A program made the position numbers and the translations under genes. This document shows positions 34,815 through 44,668 of a stretch of 64,000 bases of DNA, one piece after another. Under the pieces are notes generated by a model. The model was given only the letters and a program-made list of their open reading frames with translations, was not told the DNA's origin and did not search any database. Origin of the DNA: Humulus lupulus (taxonomy: Eukaryota; Streptophyta; Magnoliopsida; Rosales; Cannabaceae); assembly GCF_963169125.1 (NCBI RefSeq), contig NC_084798.1:104425970-104489969 (forward strand). The letters run 5' to 3'. Positions within the stretch are counted from its first letter, which is position 1. Each line of letters begins with the position of its first letter.

Positions 34815-35442
34815 CCACTCGTTGGAAGTCCAACATCACCGTGGGGTTCTTCTCTATGAGAAACCCGAACATCATGAACTAGTAATGTCTGACGTCCGGG
34901 GGATGCTTCCAGGTGCTGGTGGGAGCAGGGTAGTTGCCCCGCGGTTTAAGCCGGTAGAAGTCGTCCAGGGTCTTGTCCTTGACATTGACTTGCGGTTCCA
35001 GCTTGTAGAAGTACAAGATCTCTGCCGGGGTCGGCTCTGGGATCTCTTTCGTGATACAGAAGATGCGCAACCCCGTAAGAAGTTGGTATGCTTGGGGCAG
35101 AAGCTGGAAAGATGCAATCCCCATGAACATCAAGAATTGCACGAAATACTCGTAGAGAGGGAGCGTGGCCGCTACACTGATGTGGCCTATGCTCCAGGAC
35201 CTGAATCCACCCACGGAAGTGTGGGCCTTCTGCTCTCTCCTAGCCAGGCGATTATTGCACAGTCCGGGAGTCGACTCCACACCCAAATTCTTCTCCAGGG
35301 TGTATAGCATCCAGTAGTTCCGAAACAGGTTCAGCACCACGTCCATCTCCCACCTGTTGCCTTTGGGAGTCTTGGACCCAGGCAGAGTGATAGGGGCTGC
35401 GTTGACTTGCTCCTCCGAGTGAAGGGTGACACCCGAGGTCAT
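34815..35442 (-). pseudogene. Antisense gene exon 1, PF04195-like domain
   Basis: Residues about 70-135 read LPLYEYFVQFLMFMGIASFQ, LLPQAYQLLTGLRIFC, then PTPAEILYFYKLE. This is the pattern of the plant domain listed from memory as Pfam PF04195 (Transposase_28, putative gypsy type transposon). The homologous exon in OTA2 reads LPLHQYYVDFLKLVGIAPFQ. The exon ends FLIEKNPTVMLDFQRV and then phase 1 into a GTAAGT donor. A TAG stop after DVRHY is the only break; a Trp codon is likely there originally. The overlapping 185-residue frame on the + strand (34750-35307) is a shadow. Confidence 0.82.
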
Positions 35443-36285
35443 GGCTAATGATTTAGGAGCAAAACATAATAGAACAAACAAACCAAGCAGTCAGTACCAG
35501 AACCCAAGAAGGTTGGTTAAGGTATGGGGGCTCTCCTATGTACTGCTTGGAAGAGTCCCCTCTGGATCGGGTCCGAGATGACCAGAGATCCGCAACATCC
35601 TAATCGCGAACAAACAAAAGAAAGACTACACTCCTAAGCCGGCCCATCACCGCTTGCCCGGGAACCACCTGAACCCGAAGGGGTCCGGGATAGCCCGGAC
35701 CAGGTTGTCTCTCCCTAGGACTCTAATTCTAAGCACAGGCATGGTCTAGCAACCTATGCAGATAAGCAAAACAACATTAAATCTATACATGTATATATGG
35801 ATGTGTAAAGGAGAAAGTCAGGAAAGCTTACTGTGAATTGTTGGTCGTGAAAAATGGTGGTTGTCAGGTGACAGTGACGGTAGAATCTCAGTCTTGAACT
35901 GTTGGAGATGATTCAGCAGCTCTTCAAGAGGGAAGGCTGGTGTGGTCTGCTCAGGCAAGGGTGCAGATGTCAAAATCAATGGGAATAGGCGACGAAGAAG
36001 ACGGAGTAGACAGCAGAGGATGTCACGGCAAGCTCGGTCATAAACAAATCCTTCGAGTTTCTTTTTCTGGCTCAAGAATGTAAAGGTTTCAAATGAAAGC
36101 CTAGGGGTATTTATAAGAGCCAAAGTTTTTGCTTTGATCTAACGGTTGGGATCAATCTCCCCTATTGAATGGTCCAGGATCATTCAGGGATATTAATGGA
36201 TCCACTCGAGTATTGGATCAAGATACCCCCGAGGCGCGATCCGCGCCGCTCCGATCCAACGTCCCAGAAAGAGGAGCACCTCAAA
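35443..36285 (-). other. OTA1 antisense gene leader and promoter region
   Basis: Non-coding on both strands apart from a 101-residue chance frame (36123-35818) that starts upstream of the TATA box. It separates the antisense ATG from its TATA box (36109-36116) by about 670 bp. Part of the leader near the ATG (ACTGCTTGGTTTGTTTG, minus strand) resembles the leader of the OTA2 gene. The region 36240-36285 directly joins a truncated LTR. Confidence 0.6.
36109..36116 (-). promoter_or_regulatory. TATA box of OTA1 antisense gene
   Basis: TATAAATA on the minus strand in 'ggctcttaTAAATAcccctagg', facing the antisense gene and located about 670 bp upstream of its ATG, as in OTA2 (650 bp). Confidence 0.6.
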
Positions 36286-36643
36286 GAGCCCAGTGGGTTC
36301 AAATTAGTGTATTTTCTATGTTTTAATCCTTTGTAATGGGCTTCAATTAGAGAAGCCAGCAGTATTTATACCCTTATTAGGCCCAGGTCAACTCGGCCCA
36401 GGCCCAGTGCACCCGTCAACCTATAAATATAGGTGGTGGGGCATTGGGGAAGGGGGATATTTTTTATTTAGACAGTTACTCTGCTGAAACTTGTAGAAAA
36501 CTCTAAGCTCTAATACAACTGTCTCGTGGACTAAGGCTCATTAACGCCCAAGCAAGTAAAAATCTTACTTGCAACTTCTAAACCCTTTCTTCTTAATCTC
36601 TCTTATCTTTTATTATCTTATTTTCCTAAAAACTCTGTAAACA
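36286..36643 (+). mobile_element. OTA1 3' LTR, 5'-truncated
   Basis: Matches the last 370 bp of the 5' LTR from 'gtgggttcaaattagtgtatt' to CTGTAAACA, including TATAAATA (36422-36429). The first 550 bp of the LTR are absent. The flanking CAATG is the right copy of the target duplication. Confidence 0.85.
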
Positions 36644-36648
36644 CAATG

Positions 36649-37950
36649 ACATAGCGAGATGTGGCATATGATGAAATTTTCCTTGGTGGAACTTGAGGAT
36701 TTGGATTGGCTTAAAGGGTATTTTGGGTATTTTAGGGATAAACATGGCTTAGGTGGCAGAGGGTAGACTCAATTGATCATGAAGAAAAACCATCTTCTAG
36801 AATTAAAAAAAAAAACAAAAACTCTCTTTCTCTCTCAATATCTCTCTCGGTTCTCTCTCTCCCTCTCCTTGGAACATAGAGAATGATGAAGCATTGAGAG
36901 CTTTGGGCTAAATAATTAAGGATTCTTACTTACTAAAACTTAAGGGTTAGCTCAGGGTGAAGTTATCTGTAATGTAAGGGTTAAATTTAAGTTGTTTTTT
37001 TGCTCAAGTTTTCTAAGAATTTGATATTGCATGTGAGCTAAATTTTATGTTTGATTTTGGCTAACTGGAAAGGTTATGAAGTTGTGTATGAGATGGTTAG
37101 GATGTTTAGGCTATAAGGATAAGGATTCTAGGCTTAATTATGAGTTCGGATGATGATTGGGGTATGAATTTGGGGTTTAGGCTCGAGGAAAAAGATAGAA
37201 AATAGCTAGAATTTCTTGGCTTTGGGGGCTCGGACCACGACCCTGTTCTTTAGGCACCGCGGCCCACGTGCTCGAAGAGGCTGGAGAAGCCGCTGGTTTG
37301 CCTAGGCACCGCAGTCCTTCAGAAGCGCACCACGACCCATGTCCTCCAGCACGGAGGACCTCGCCTCTGATCAAGTTGCAGGCCGCGACCCTTAAGGTCA
37401 TGCGGCGACCCAAGGCTCGAGAAGGATTCTACTACCCAGTTTAGTGGAATCCAAGGTCCCAGAGGCTAGATTAATATTATGAAATTATTTATTGGGTTAG
37501 AACTTGATCGATGGTAATTATGAATGTGTTGTGGCTAGGTTTTGTACGAGGCTCGGGTTAGAGGACTGTGCTCGGGATCGCGGTATCCATATAGCTCGAG
37601 ACACAGGTAAGAAAACTGTTGTACTGGTAGAGCAGGGCGTGGCCCTATTATTTTTATTCTAGGGAGTGGTTGTAATGTTTATGTTTATAAAAGAAAAACA
37701 AGGGCCGGGAATAGCGAAGGCCAAGAACGGTAAGAAGCCGAGCACGGCAAGGGGTCGGGATCAGCTTTGAGCAGGTTGAGTGCAGACCGCTAGGGCGAGA
37801 CCATCTTAGGGTGTTGTAGGCACTCGCTTCGTGAAGACTGCGAACCGAGGTCCACTAGCCCAATGGCTGCTTTGCTATAAATAGTTGAATGTTATGTTAT
37901 ATGTTATATGTTGAGCTTTCTTGCTGGGCTTCAGCTCACGGGTTCTCTGT
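36649..37950 (+). mobile_element. E4 3' LTR, segment 2
   Basis: Family B LTR resumes exactly after OTA1 ('acatagcgagatgtgg' continues 'actcaagg' at 25922). It contains a pyrimidine-rich stretch (36810-36870), the GC-rich module (37215-37400), a donor-like ACAGGTAAGAAAACTG (37604-37619) and the minisatellite (about 37690-37770). It is broken at 37950, after TCTGT, by the next insertion. Confidence 0.88.
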
Positions 37951-40900
37951 TATAACGACCTGGATTTTCAAGACTCGATAATGCGAAAATACAAATGTTT
38001 TCATTTAACAAAATGTCTCAAAAACCAGTATAAAAAAACTTTTTACAAAGTCGTATGGCCATACTTAACATTTATTTGCAACATATTTGATAAAGAGTAG
38101 AGTGACCCTAGTTTAGGAAAATTACACAACATTTCCAAACATAAAACAGCTTCCCAAAAGGTCAGTCCACATGTACATTTACAAGGTAGACTCCAGCTCT
38201 TACCTACAACATGAAACAACTAGGTAAGCGAAAACGCTTTGTAAGTTCAACCTTAAAACAAAAGCATGCAGAGAATTACAGTTCCGGATCCATTCGGACC
38301 CTACACAATCAATTTTAAGAATGCAAAAGCATCCTGGCAGACTTATGGTCATGCCTGATAACCGATGATAAATTATTTCCTATAAACAGATAAATTCCTA
38401 TGCTCAAAAATCCAAGAACAAGCAGATATGTTATATTACAACTATATCTTATCAACAAATATATCCCTGCACTCAGAAAATCCTAGAGCAAGCAGATATA
38501 TCATATCACAATATAATTCGAGACCAACGCTTGACAATTTCCAAAAATTCGAGCGCAACACGCCCTCCAACATAATTACTAATCTGTAAGAGAGAACCGA
38601 GTCTCAACACTAAGATCTAGCCAATAAATATCCCCATCAAGGGTAACTATCGTGTTACCTAGGGCATCGCTACTTATCCATGAGTGTAATTGAATTTACA
38701 AGGTTTTACAGAGACTTCTATGCTAATCAGTGGTGTTGGTGAGCAGTTGCCCCTAGATTGTTCAGCCTCACTCAATCTGGCAACCCCTAGCATCTCTAGA
38801 CACTCTCATTGAATGGTCAATATTCATGGCTGCTATCAAAGAATAAATTATTAGAGCACTTGCTCGGGTTCTAATCGTTCACTGATTATGTAAGCATGAG
38901 GGCGCCTAGGTCCCATTCATTTTGGCGCCCCTTGGTTTAACCAGCGATCCTCACCTCTTGGCCACTCATCGCGGTAATTAGCCGAACATAATAAAATCAA
39001 GCATTGTGATGGGGATCATCCATCTAGGATATGACAAATATCTACCGTTCCTATTTTCTAAATCAACACTCACTATACTAATGTCTCTAAGAAACTTTCT
39101 ACGACAGTGTATATCTGTGCATGTGTCCCTATACTAACACACAATACAATAATTGTTTCATGTTGCAGCCACACAATATAAGTTGACTTACTTGGAGTCC
39201 TTAGCATTCAGTACGTTTTCACCCTCCAACGTTCAGTCCAGTTACGCTAGCCAATACTGTAGTTATACATACAATATACTCGGATTAATTATGACACTCA
39301 TAATTCATTAATATTATTTTGGGCAATTTGGTCATTTTAATAAAAATTCATTTGTAAGGATTAATGATCCTTATTTGGTTTTTAAACCCATTAAGAAATT
39401 CATACAAAAATATTTGAGACTAAACCCTATGTCTCGAGGAGACCTATCCTATGTTCTCGATACCTAGGCTCGGGTATCACAATAGTATTTTCCCACAATC
39501 CGCTAATAATCTTGTTCTTTAAATGCATCGCTATTGACCCGTACTTTCAACAATTTGGTTAAATATATGGAAGATTTTAGTCGATATTATATCCAGAAAA
39601 TACTAATTAATTCCTTAATTACTTTTTAAAGAAAATAAACTCTTAAGTTTCCTTTTATTTTTCATAAGGTTTTAATCTCTTAAAACTGTTATAAGAAAAA
39701 TAGCCTAATATATCTTAATTAGGAAAACCGTTAAAAATTTCCCATCTTGTCTAGTTAATTTTCCAAAATCAGTTAATCAAGTTTACTTACTAGAAAATAA
39801 TTTACTTAATCATTTTCTCAAAATATAGGGTTTTAAACCCTCTTTTAATTTATTAGCTATTAATAAATTAAATCCTTTATTTTTAAAAAGAATAAAAATT
39901 CTTTAATAAAAATAATTCACACTATACTCAAAGTGGTAATTTTAGTGAAAATATGTTTTCAAGACTTACCAAGTTTTTTACTTGCAATAAGCAAAATTTT
40001 ACTTTTTACCTTAAGTTCCAAAATCTCATTTTTACACTAAGTGTGAAAAGCCTATTTTTTTCACATTTTTAACAACATATTTTGTTAGTTAATAACTTTA
40101 AATTTACTTACCCAATTGTTACCAAAATTTTCCAATTCTATTTTTGGTATGCCATTTAGGTCTTTGTGAAATCATAGGTCAAAATGAGCATTTTTTATTG
40201 GTGAAATCATTTTCCAAAAATGAGGTAAAAATGACCTTATTTGCAAGTCCTTATTTTTTTCAAAACTTTGACACTTAATAACATCCAAACTATTCAGTAT
40301 TTTCTTACCAAATTTTATAGTGGAATACTAGGTTATGCCAATAATATTTCCACCATATTTTAGAAAAAACTGGGTTCATTTGCACTATACAGTGGCTGTC
40401 CAAACTTGGTTCCGAAAATAAGATTACGAAAAAAAAACAGTTTTTTACCTAAACTTTGAAATAGCATAACTCACTCATTTTTAAACATTTTTTAGTGTTT
40501 CAAAAGCTTAATTTTATAAAATCAATCTCAAAAACATCACAGTACAGTTAAATTTTACAAAATCAATATACAGTGGATGCTAGACCCCTTGGAAGTCACA
40601 GCTCAAAACATGTATTTTGTTTTAAGGTTTCCTACAAAACCCTTGGGGGTTTTGGTCCCTATTTTCAAAAATCAATACACAAGCATCATAAAAAATATAA
40701 AACAACTACCATAACCTTATTACATCACTAATAAGAAACTTTAAGCATTAACTATATAAAATAATGCTTAAAACTAAAAAATCATACAATAACAACCACA
40801 AAAGTAAACTTTTACCTCTTTGGTGTTCTTGCTTAAGGTGTGGATATTCCTACTAGCTTTGGCTCCTTCAAAACCTTTTAAATACCCTAACTAACTCCCC

Positions 40901-41832
40901 CCAACAACATAGATAATTATCTATTTGAAACTCTATGAATAAAACTTTACAAAGGTCAAGATTATTGAAACTTTACCTCAGGGAAAACCCCTCCTAGACC
41001 AAGCTTAGCTTCCAAGTCTCCTTAGTGTTCTTGAGGTTGAAGGTGGAGAGAAAAGTTTAAGAGAGTTTTCAAAAAAATATGATAGTGAAATGGGAGAGAG
41101 GTGTGGTCGGTTGGGGAGGGTTAGAAGAGTTTATCAAACACCAAAATTCCTAAAAACACTTAAGTGCTTTACTACCCACTTGCCCACTTGACATTATCTC
41201 TAATTTTTAAATAAATGGGATTAAACTTAATCAAAATCTTATCATCCCCATTTAATTCTTCACATGGTCGGCCACCTTATCCTACATATATCCATTTATA
41301 TAGATATTTTTTTATAGAGGTGAATCAATATTTCATAAGAAGAAAAGCCCAAATTGACTTTTGATACCTTTTTCACTCTTATTAAGTTTTAATCACAAAA
41401 CTTAACATTAAATAATTAAATTAAATGTGATTAATCACACTATAAAATTTAACCTAAGGTCCATTCATGGAATAAAATTCCGAATAAAATTAAGAATTGA
41501 ACACAAAATGCCCTAGAATTTCCATTTTCTCTTAGGTTTATTATTTTTGACAAAACTTTAATTTTTATGAATGTATTTTATGCCCAAAATATATTTTCCA
41601 TAGCTTTTCATTTTATTTTTTGAGATTTTGTACCCGGCCAGGGTTTTTGTGTCAGTCCAGAACCGAAAGTCTTATCTTGACTTTTAAATCAGAAAATTCA
41701 TAATTTGGATAGAATTAACTCATGGAATAATTTCTAAACAAAATATAATATTATTTAAAATAATATTCATAACTCCAGGAAAAAAACCCGACCCGAGTCG
41801 TTTAAAGGTACCCGAAAATGGAGGACGTTACA
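37951..41832 (-). mobile_element. 3.9-kb LTR-like insertion, probably a solo LTR
   Basis: Flanked by a perfect 5-bp duplication TCTGT (37946-37950 and 41833-41837). Termini TATAACGACC...GGACGTTACA resemble TGTAACG...CGTTACA LTR ends with one change. AT-rich, no coding frames, no primer site or polypurine tract seen inside. 'cagctcttacctacaac' (about 38195) near the left end corresponds to the 'ttacctgcaccac' motif near the start of minus-oriented A and B LTRs, so it is probably a minus-oriented solo LTR of a related family with longer LTRs. A large non-coding derivative is the alternative. Confidence 0.7.
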
Positions 41833-41837
41833 TCTGT

Positions 41838-42208
41838 GGTGTAGGAAAGGGTAAAGGAATGGTCGACCAACCATGAGTACGGAGAGCATGGAGCGACGGG
41901 TACATGTTCGACCTGCCTGGCTACCACGACCGTGGTTATTTTTGGGAAAATTTATTGTAATGGTTGTTTTGTCGACTAGGTCGACCGTGTGAATATTTGA
42001 GTTGTAACATAATTTTCTAAACAATATTTTTTGGATCCGAACTATATAACTTTCTATAATTTCAATTAATGTCCAAATTTTATTATTTTTGTCATTAAAC
42101 GAGTTTAACTTCAATTTAGTCACACTTTAAACCTAAAACCTTGATTAGCGAGCTAATGGCATATTTTTCACTCACTTAGTAACGACTCTAAGGAAGTAGG
42201 GTGTTACA
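41838..42208 (+). mobile_element. E4 3' LTR, segment 3 (end)
   Basis: Continues 'ctgtggtgtaggaaaggg' and ends AGTAGGGTGTTACA at 42208, the exact end of family B LTRs. Summed segments of the 3' LTR are about 2.1 kb. Confidence 0.88.
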
Positions 42209-43649
42209 ATTGCCCTCCCTGATGTGGGCGATGTAGTACTCGATGACCTGCCTGTGCAACTCTGAGTCATCCCCTTCATAGTCCTCCAGGAAGATAACCA
42301 ATCGAGGAACCCTGGCTTGGGGGGAGTTGGAAGCCCACCGTGATCAGGCTCCTCGGAGTGTAGGGAAGAATGAGAAAATTTGCATATGAGTCGATCCATC
42401 TATCGCATTAGGTTGGTCTCGTACTGAAAAAACCAAGAGGCGTGCATTGTCATTGTCTCGTCAAGGGGCATGAAGCCATGAAGGTGCCTCTTCCTTCTTA
42501 GGTTGCAAAGAAACATGTCGATGAGGTCTTAGTAGTCTTTATACTACTCCTCGGACCAACGACGCCCTGAGACTTGGCCATATTCAAGAAGGGAGGGAGA
42601 AAAGGAGGAATGGTCGGGACGTTCCTTCCTCTACATGCTTAGCATAATGACGGATGATTAGAGATTTACCTTGGGGCATGGAAGACAACTCAATCCCCTC
42701 CTCAAGCTCCATCTCGAGCTCATCGTCTTCCTTCGCCTCTGTCACTACTTTGATGGCAAGGACGCTCTCTGCGTGCTCCTCGTGAAGGCGCAGTGTGTGT
42801 TGATGCTGCGCTATCACTGCCATATACTTCATGTGCAACCTTGCCACATTCAGAGATTTCTTCAAATCCTGAAGTTATGTTAGGACCACAGGATTTGCGC
42901 TCTATCCCCCCTGCAGCAGCCCATACTGTCGGAGGTGGGCATCGGTAACGAGGAAAGGGAGCTCTAGATCCTCGTTATGAATGGACTCCATTGCCTGAAG
43001 CCTCTCTTCAAAAGAGTCAATGAAGGGAGTGTGGCAATACGGACCTGATTAAGATGACACAGACAAGGATAAGTCACGAGCTAAATACTATCATACTAAT
43101 TTATGTGAGGAAAAATGTACTTACCAACTGTAGCAAAGTCCAGGAGTAGAGTAGGATTTGTCCTCGTCGGGAACCCATCCGCCCAAAAGAATTGGTCCTT
43201 GAAGGCCTAAGTGTGATTCTCGTTGCAGCTCGGGGCTTTGTAGCCTCTTCCTGGGATCGTGTGCTTCATCAGGGTCTAATATCCCCCCTTTTCCCCCTTC
43301 TTTGCGTATTTTTGGAAAATTTAGATGTATAGTATTTTTTCTAAGGGACGAGGTAGGCCAGTTTTTCCTTTTGTATGAAATGTAATGCCCTGCCAGTTCC
43401 TGATATCCGTTTGGGGACAACTGGAAGGGAGCTATGCCGACGAGCTTAAGAAAGTCGACATAGTATTGGTGAAGTGGTAGGCCTGCACCCGCCTGTAGAT
43501 GGGAGACATTCCATCACCCTCCTGGAGGAGCTTTATCAACTCCATCACTCGCTTGGAGGAGCTTTATCAACTCCATCACCCGCCTGGAGGATCTCAGTGT
43601 CGAACGCATAGAAACCTTGTTGATGGAGTTGATAAAGCTCCTCAGACAT
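42209..43649 (-). pseudogene. OTA2 antisense gene, truncated
   Basis: Second antisense gene of the same type. ATG at 43649 (MSEELYQLHQQGFYAF); N-terminal domain LPLHQYYVDFLKLVGIAPFQ, LSPNGYQELAGHYISYKRKN, then GFPTRTNPTLLLDFATV. The intron at 43045-43124 is 80 bp (GTAAGT...TTAATCAG) and phase 1, at the same point as in OTA1. The second exon opens GPYCHTPFI (OTA1: GPYTQTPLT), then a Glu-rich region with DDELEMELEEGIELSS, and a donor-like GTAAAT at 42669. Stops, frameshifts and a local duplication (43525-43643) break it. Its 3' part is cut off at 42209 by the end of E4. Confidence 0.78.
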
Positions 43650-44654
43650 CTTAAACAAACACCAAGCAGTTGGTGCCTTGGCCCAGAGGAAGCTAGGCGA
43701 AAATAAGAACCCCTAACACTACTGCTCAAAGAAAAGTTAAGGAAAAGAAAAACTAATGACATTGGAGTGTCCTCGGAGCCAAACTCCTTGCGCCGGACAC
43801 ACCAACAAAAAGATGAACACCATCGGAGATGATGACCATCACCGAAATCTGGAAATTTTCTAGATTCTGGTCGAAGGTCCAGAATGACAAAAAATGCCTC
43901 AAGACACGTTAAAACGTCTAAATATGCCATTTAGACCATTTTTGACAAAACAATAAGGTCAAAACTACCTCTAAAAGACTCAAAAAAAACTCTTAAGCAT
44001 GCATCCTAAGTCCTCAAACATACATAAAAATAGAAAGTCACAGTTCAATGGTAATTACTCGAGATGAAGCGTTAGATGGTGCTGAATCGAGTGTGAACTC
44101 TAAAGAATTGCTTGTCGTTTACCCAGAGGTAAGAAGATTCACGCCAATCGTCCAGAGTGATAGAGGAATAAAAAAGGATGTAGACGTGAGGAATGTTGGG
44201 AAAGAGAATGGTTTGGGAAGCAGAGAGAGGTTGGAGAGTAGAAAACTTAGGAAATTTAAAATGAGGAAAGGTAATGTAGGAAAGTTTGTTCTCGACCTTT
44301 TATATGCTAGTGCTTGGGGGAAAGTAAATTCACCCTGACCGTTGGATTACCTAGGACATAGGTACTCGATAGCGATCCAAGGGTCAGGATCTGAAAGGTG
44401 TGGATCATGATCATTGGCATTCGAAAAGGAAAACCTCGAGTATAGGCTGAAAGGACACCTAAGGTACAAAAAATACATTGTGGGCTGTGGACATGACCCC
44501 TCGTTAATTGCACGAATTGATGGGCCCAACAATAGGGGCACAACACATTGCAAGAAATCTCCTAGTGACATTAGAAGAAGTCCAAACGTTTCCATCTAAG
44601 GACTATTCGATTTCTCCCCAGTTTTAACTCTCCAATGTCTGAGGACGAGTAGAG
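43650..44654 (-). other. OTA2 antisense leader and region before 3' LTR
   Basis: Non-coding leader between the antisense ATG and its TATA box, then about 350 bp to the polypurine tract. The minus-strand sequence just upstream of the ATG (AACTGCTTGGTGTTTGTTTAAG) resembles the OTA1 leader and ends like a splice acceptor. The 96-residue + frame at 44048-44338 has no recognisable content. Confidence 0.5.
44297..44304 (-). promoter_or_regulatory. TATA box of OTA2 antisense gene
   Basis: Minus strand reads 'ctagcaTATAAAAGgtcgag'. It lies 650 bp upstream of the antisense ATG, matching the OTA1 arrangement. Confidence 0.6.
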
Positions 44655-44668
44655 ACTTGGGGGAAAAA
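44655..44668 (+). other. OTA2 polypurine tract
   Basis: ACTTGGGGGAAAAA directly before the LTR start TGTTGTCCG, on the + strand. This fixes the element orientation as +, so the gene at 42209-43649 is antisense. Confidence 0.85.

Larger units (their letters stand above)
32543..35442 (-). pseudogene. OTA1 antisense gene, multi-exon
   Basis: A spliced gene on the strand opposite to gag-pol. Start ATG at 35442 (MTSGVTLHSEE). Proposed exons: 35442-34815, 34734-34362, 34263 to about 34085, about 34014-33257 and 33181-32543. Introns at 34735-34814 (80 bp, GTAAGT...GGCAG) and 33182-33256 (75 bp, GTAAGT...TTTGTTCCAG) have near-consensus sites and keep the frame. Those at 34264-34361 and about 34015-34085 are less certain. 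There are five in-frame stops (three TGA, two TAG) and one frameshift near 33600-33650 in a GAG run. The product would be roughly 850 residues: a hydrophobic N-terminal domain, a basic middle and a coiled-coil C-terminus. It resembles the plant 'putative gypsy type transposon' family. Role unknown. Confidence 0.8.

Noticed and set aside
34750..35307. 185-residue open frame on the + strand
   Set aside because: Shadow of antisense gene exon 1; the minus strand shows domain similarity and consensus splice sites, the + strand shows neither.
44048..44338. 96-residue + strand frame as a host gene
   Set aside because: It lies in the leader and promoter region of the OTA2 antisense gene and has no recognisable domain.
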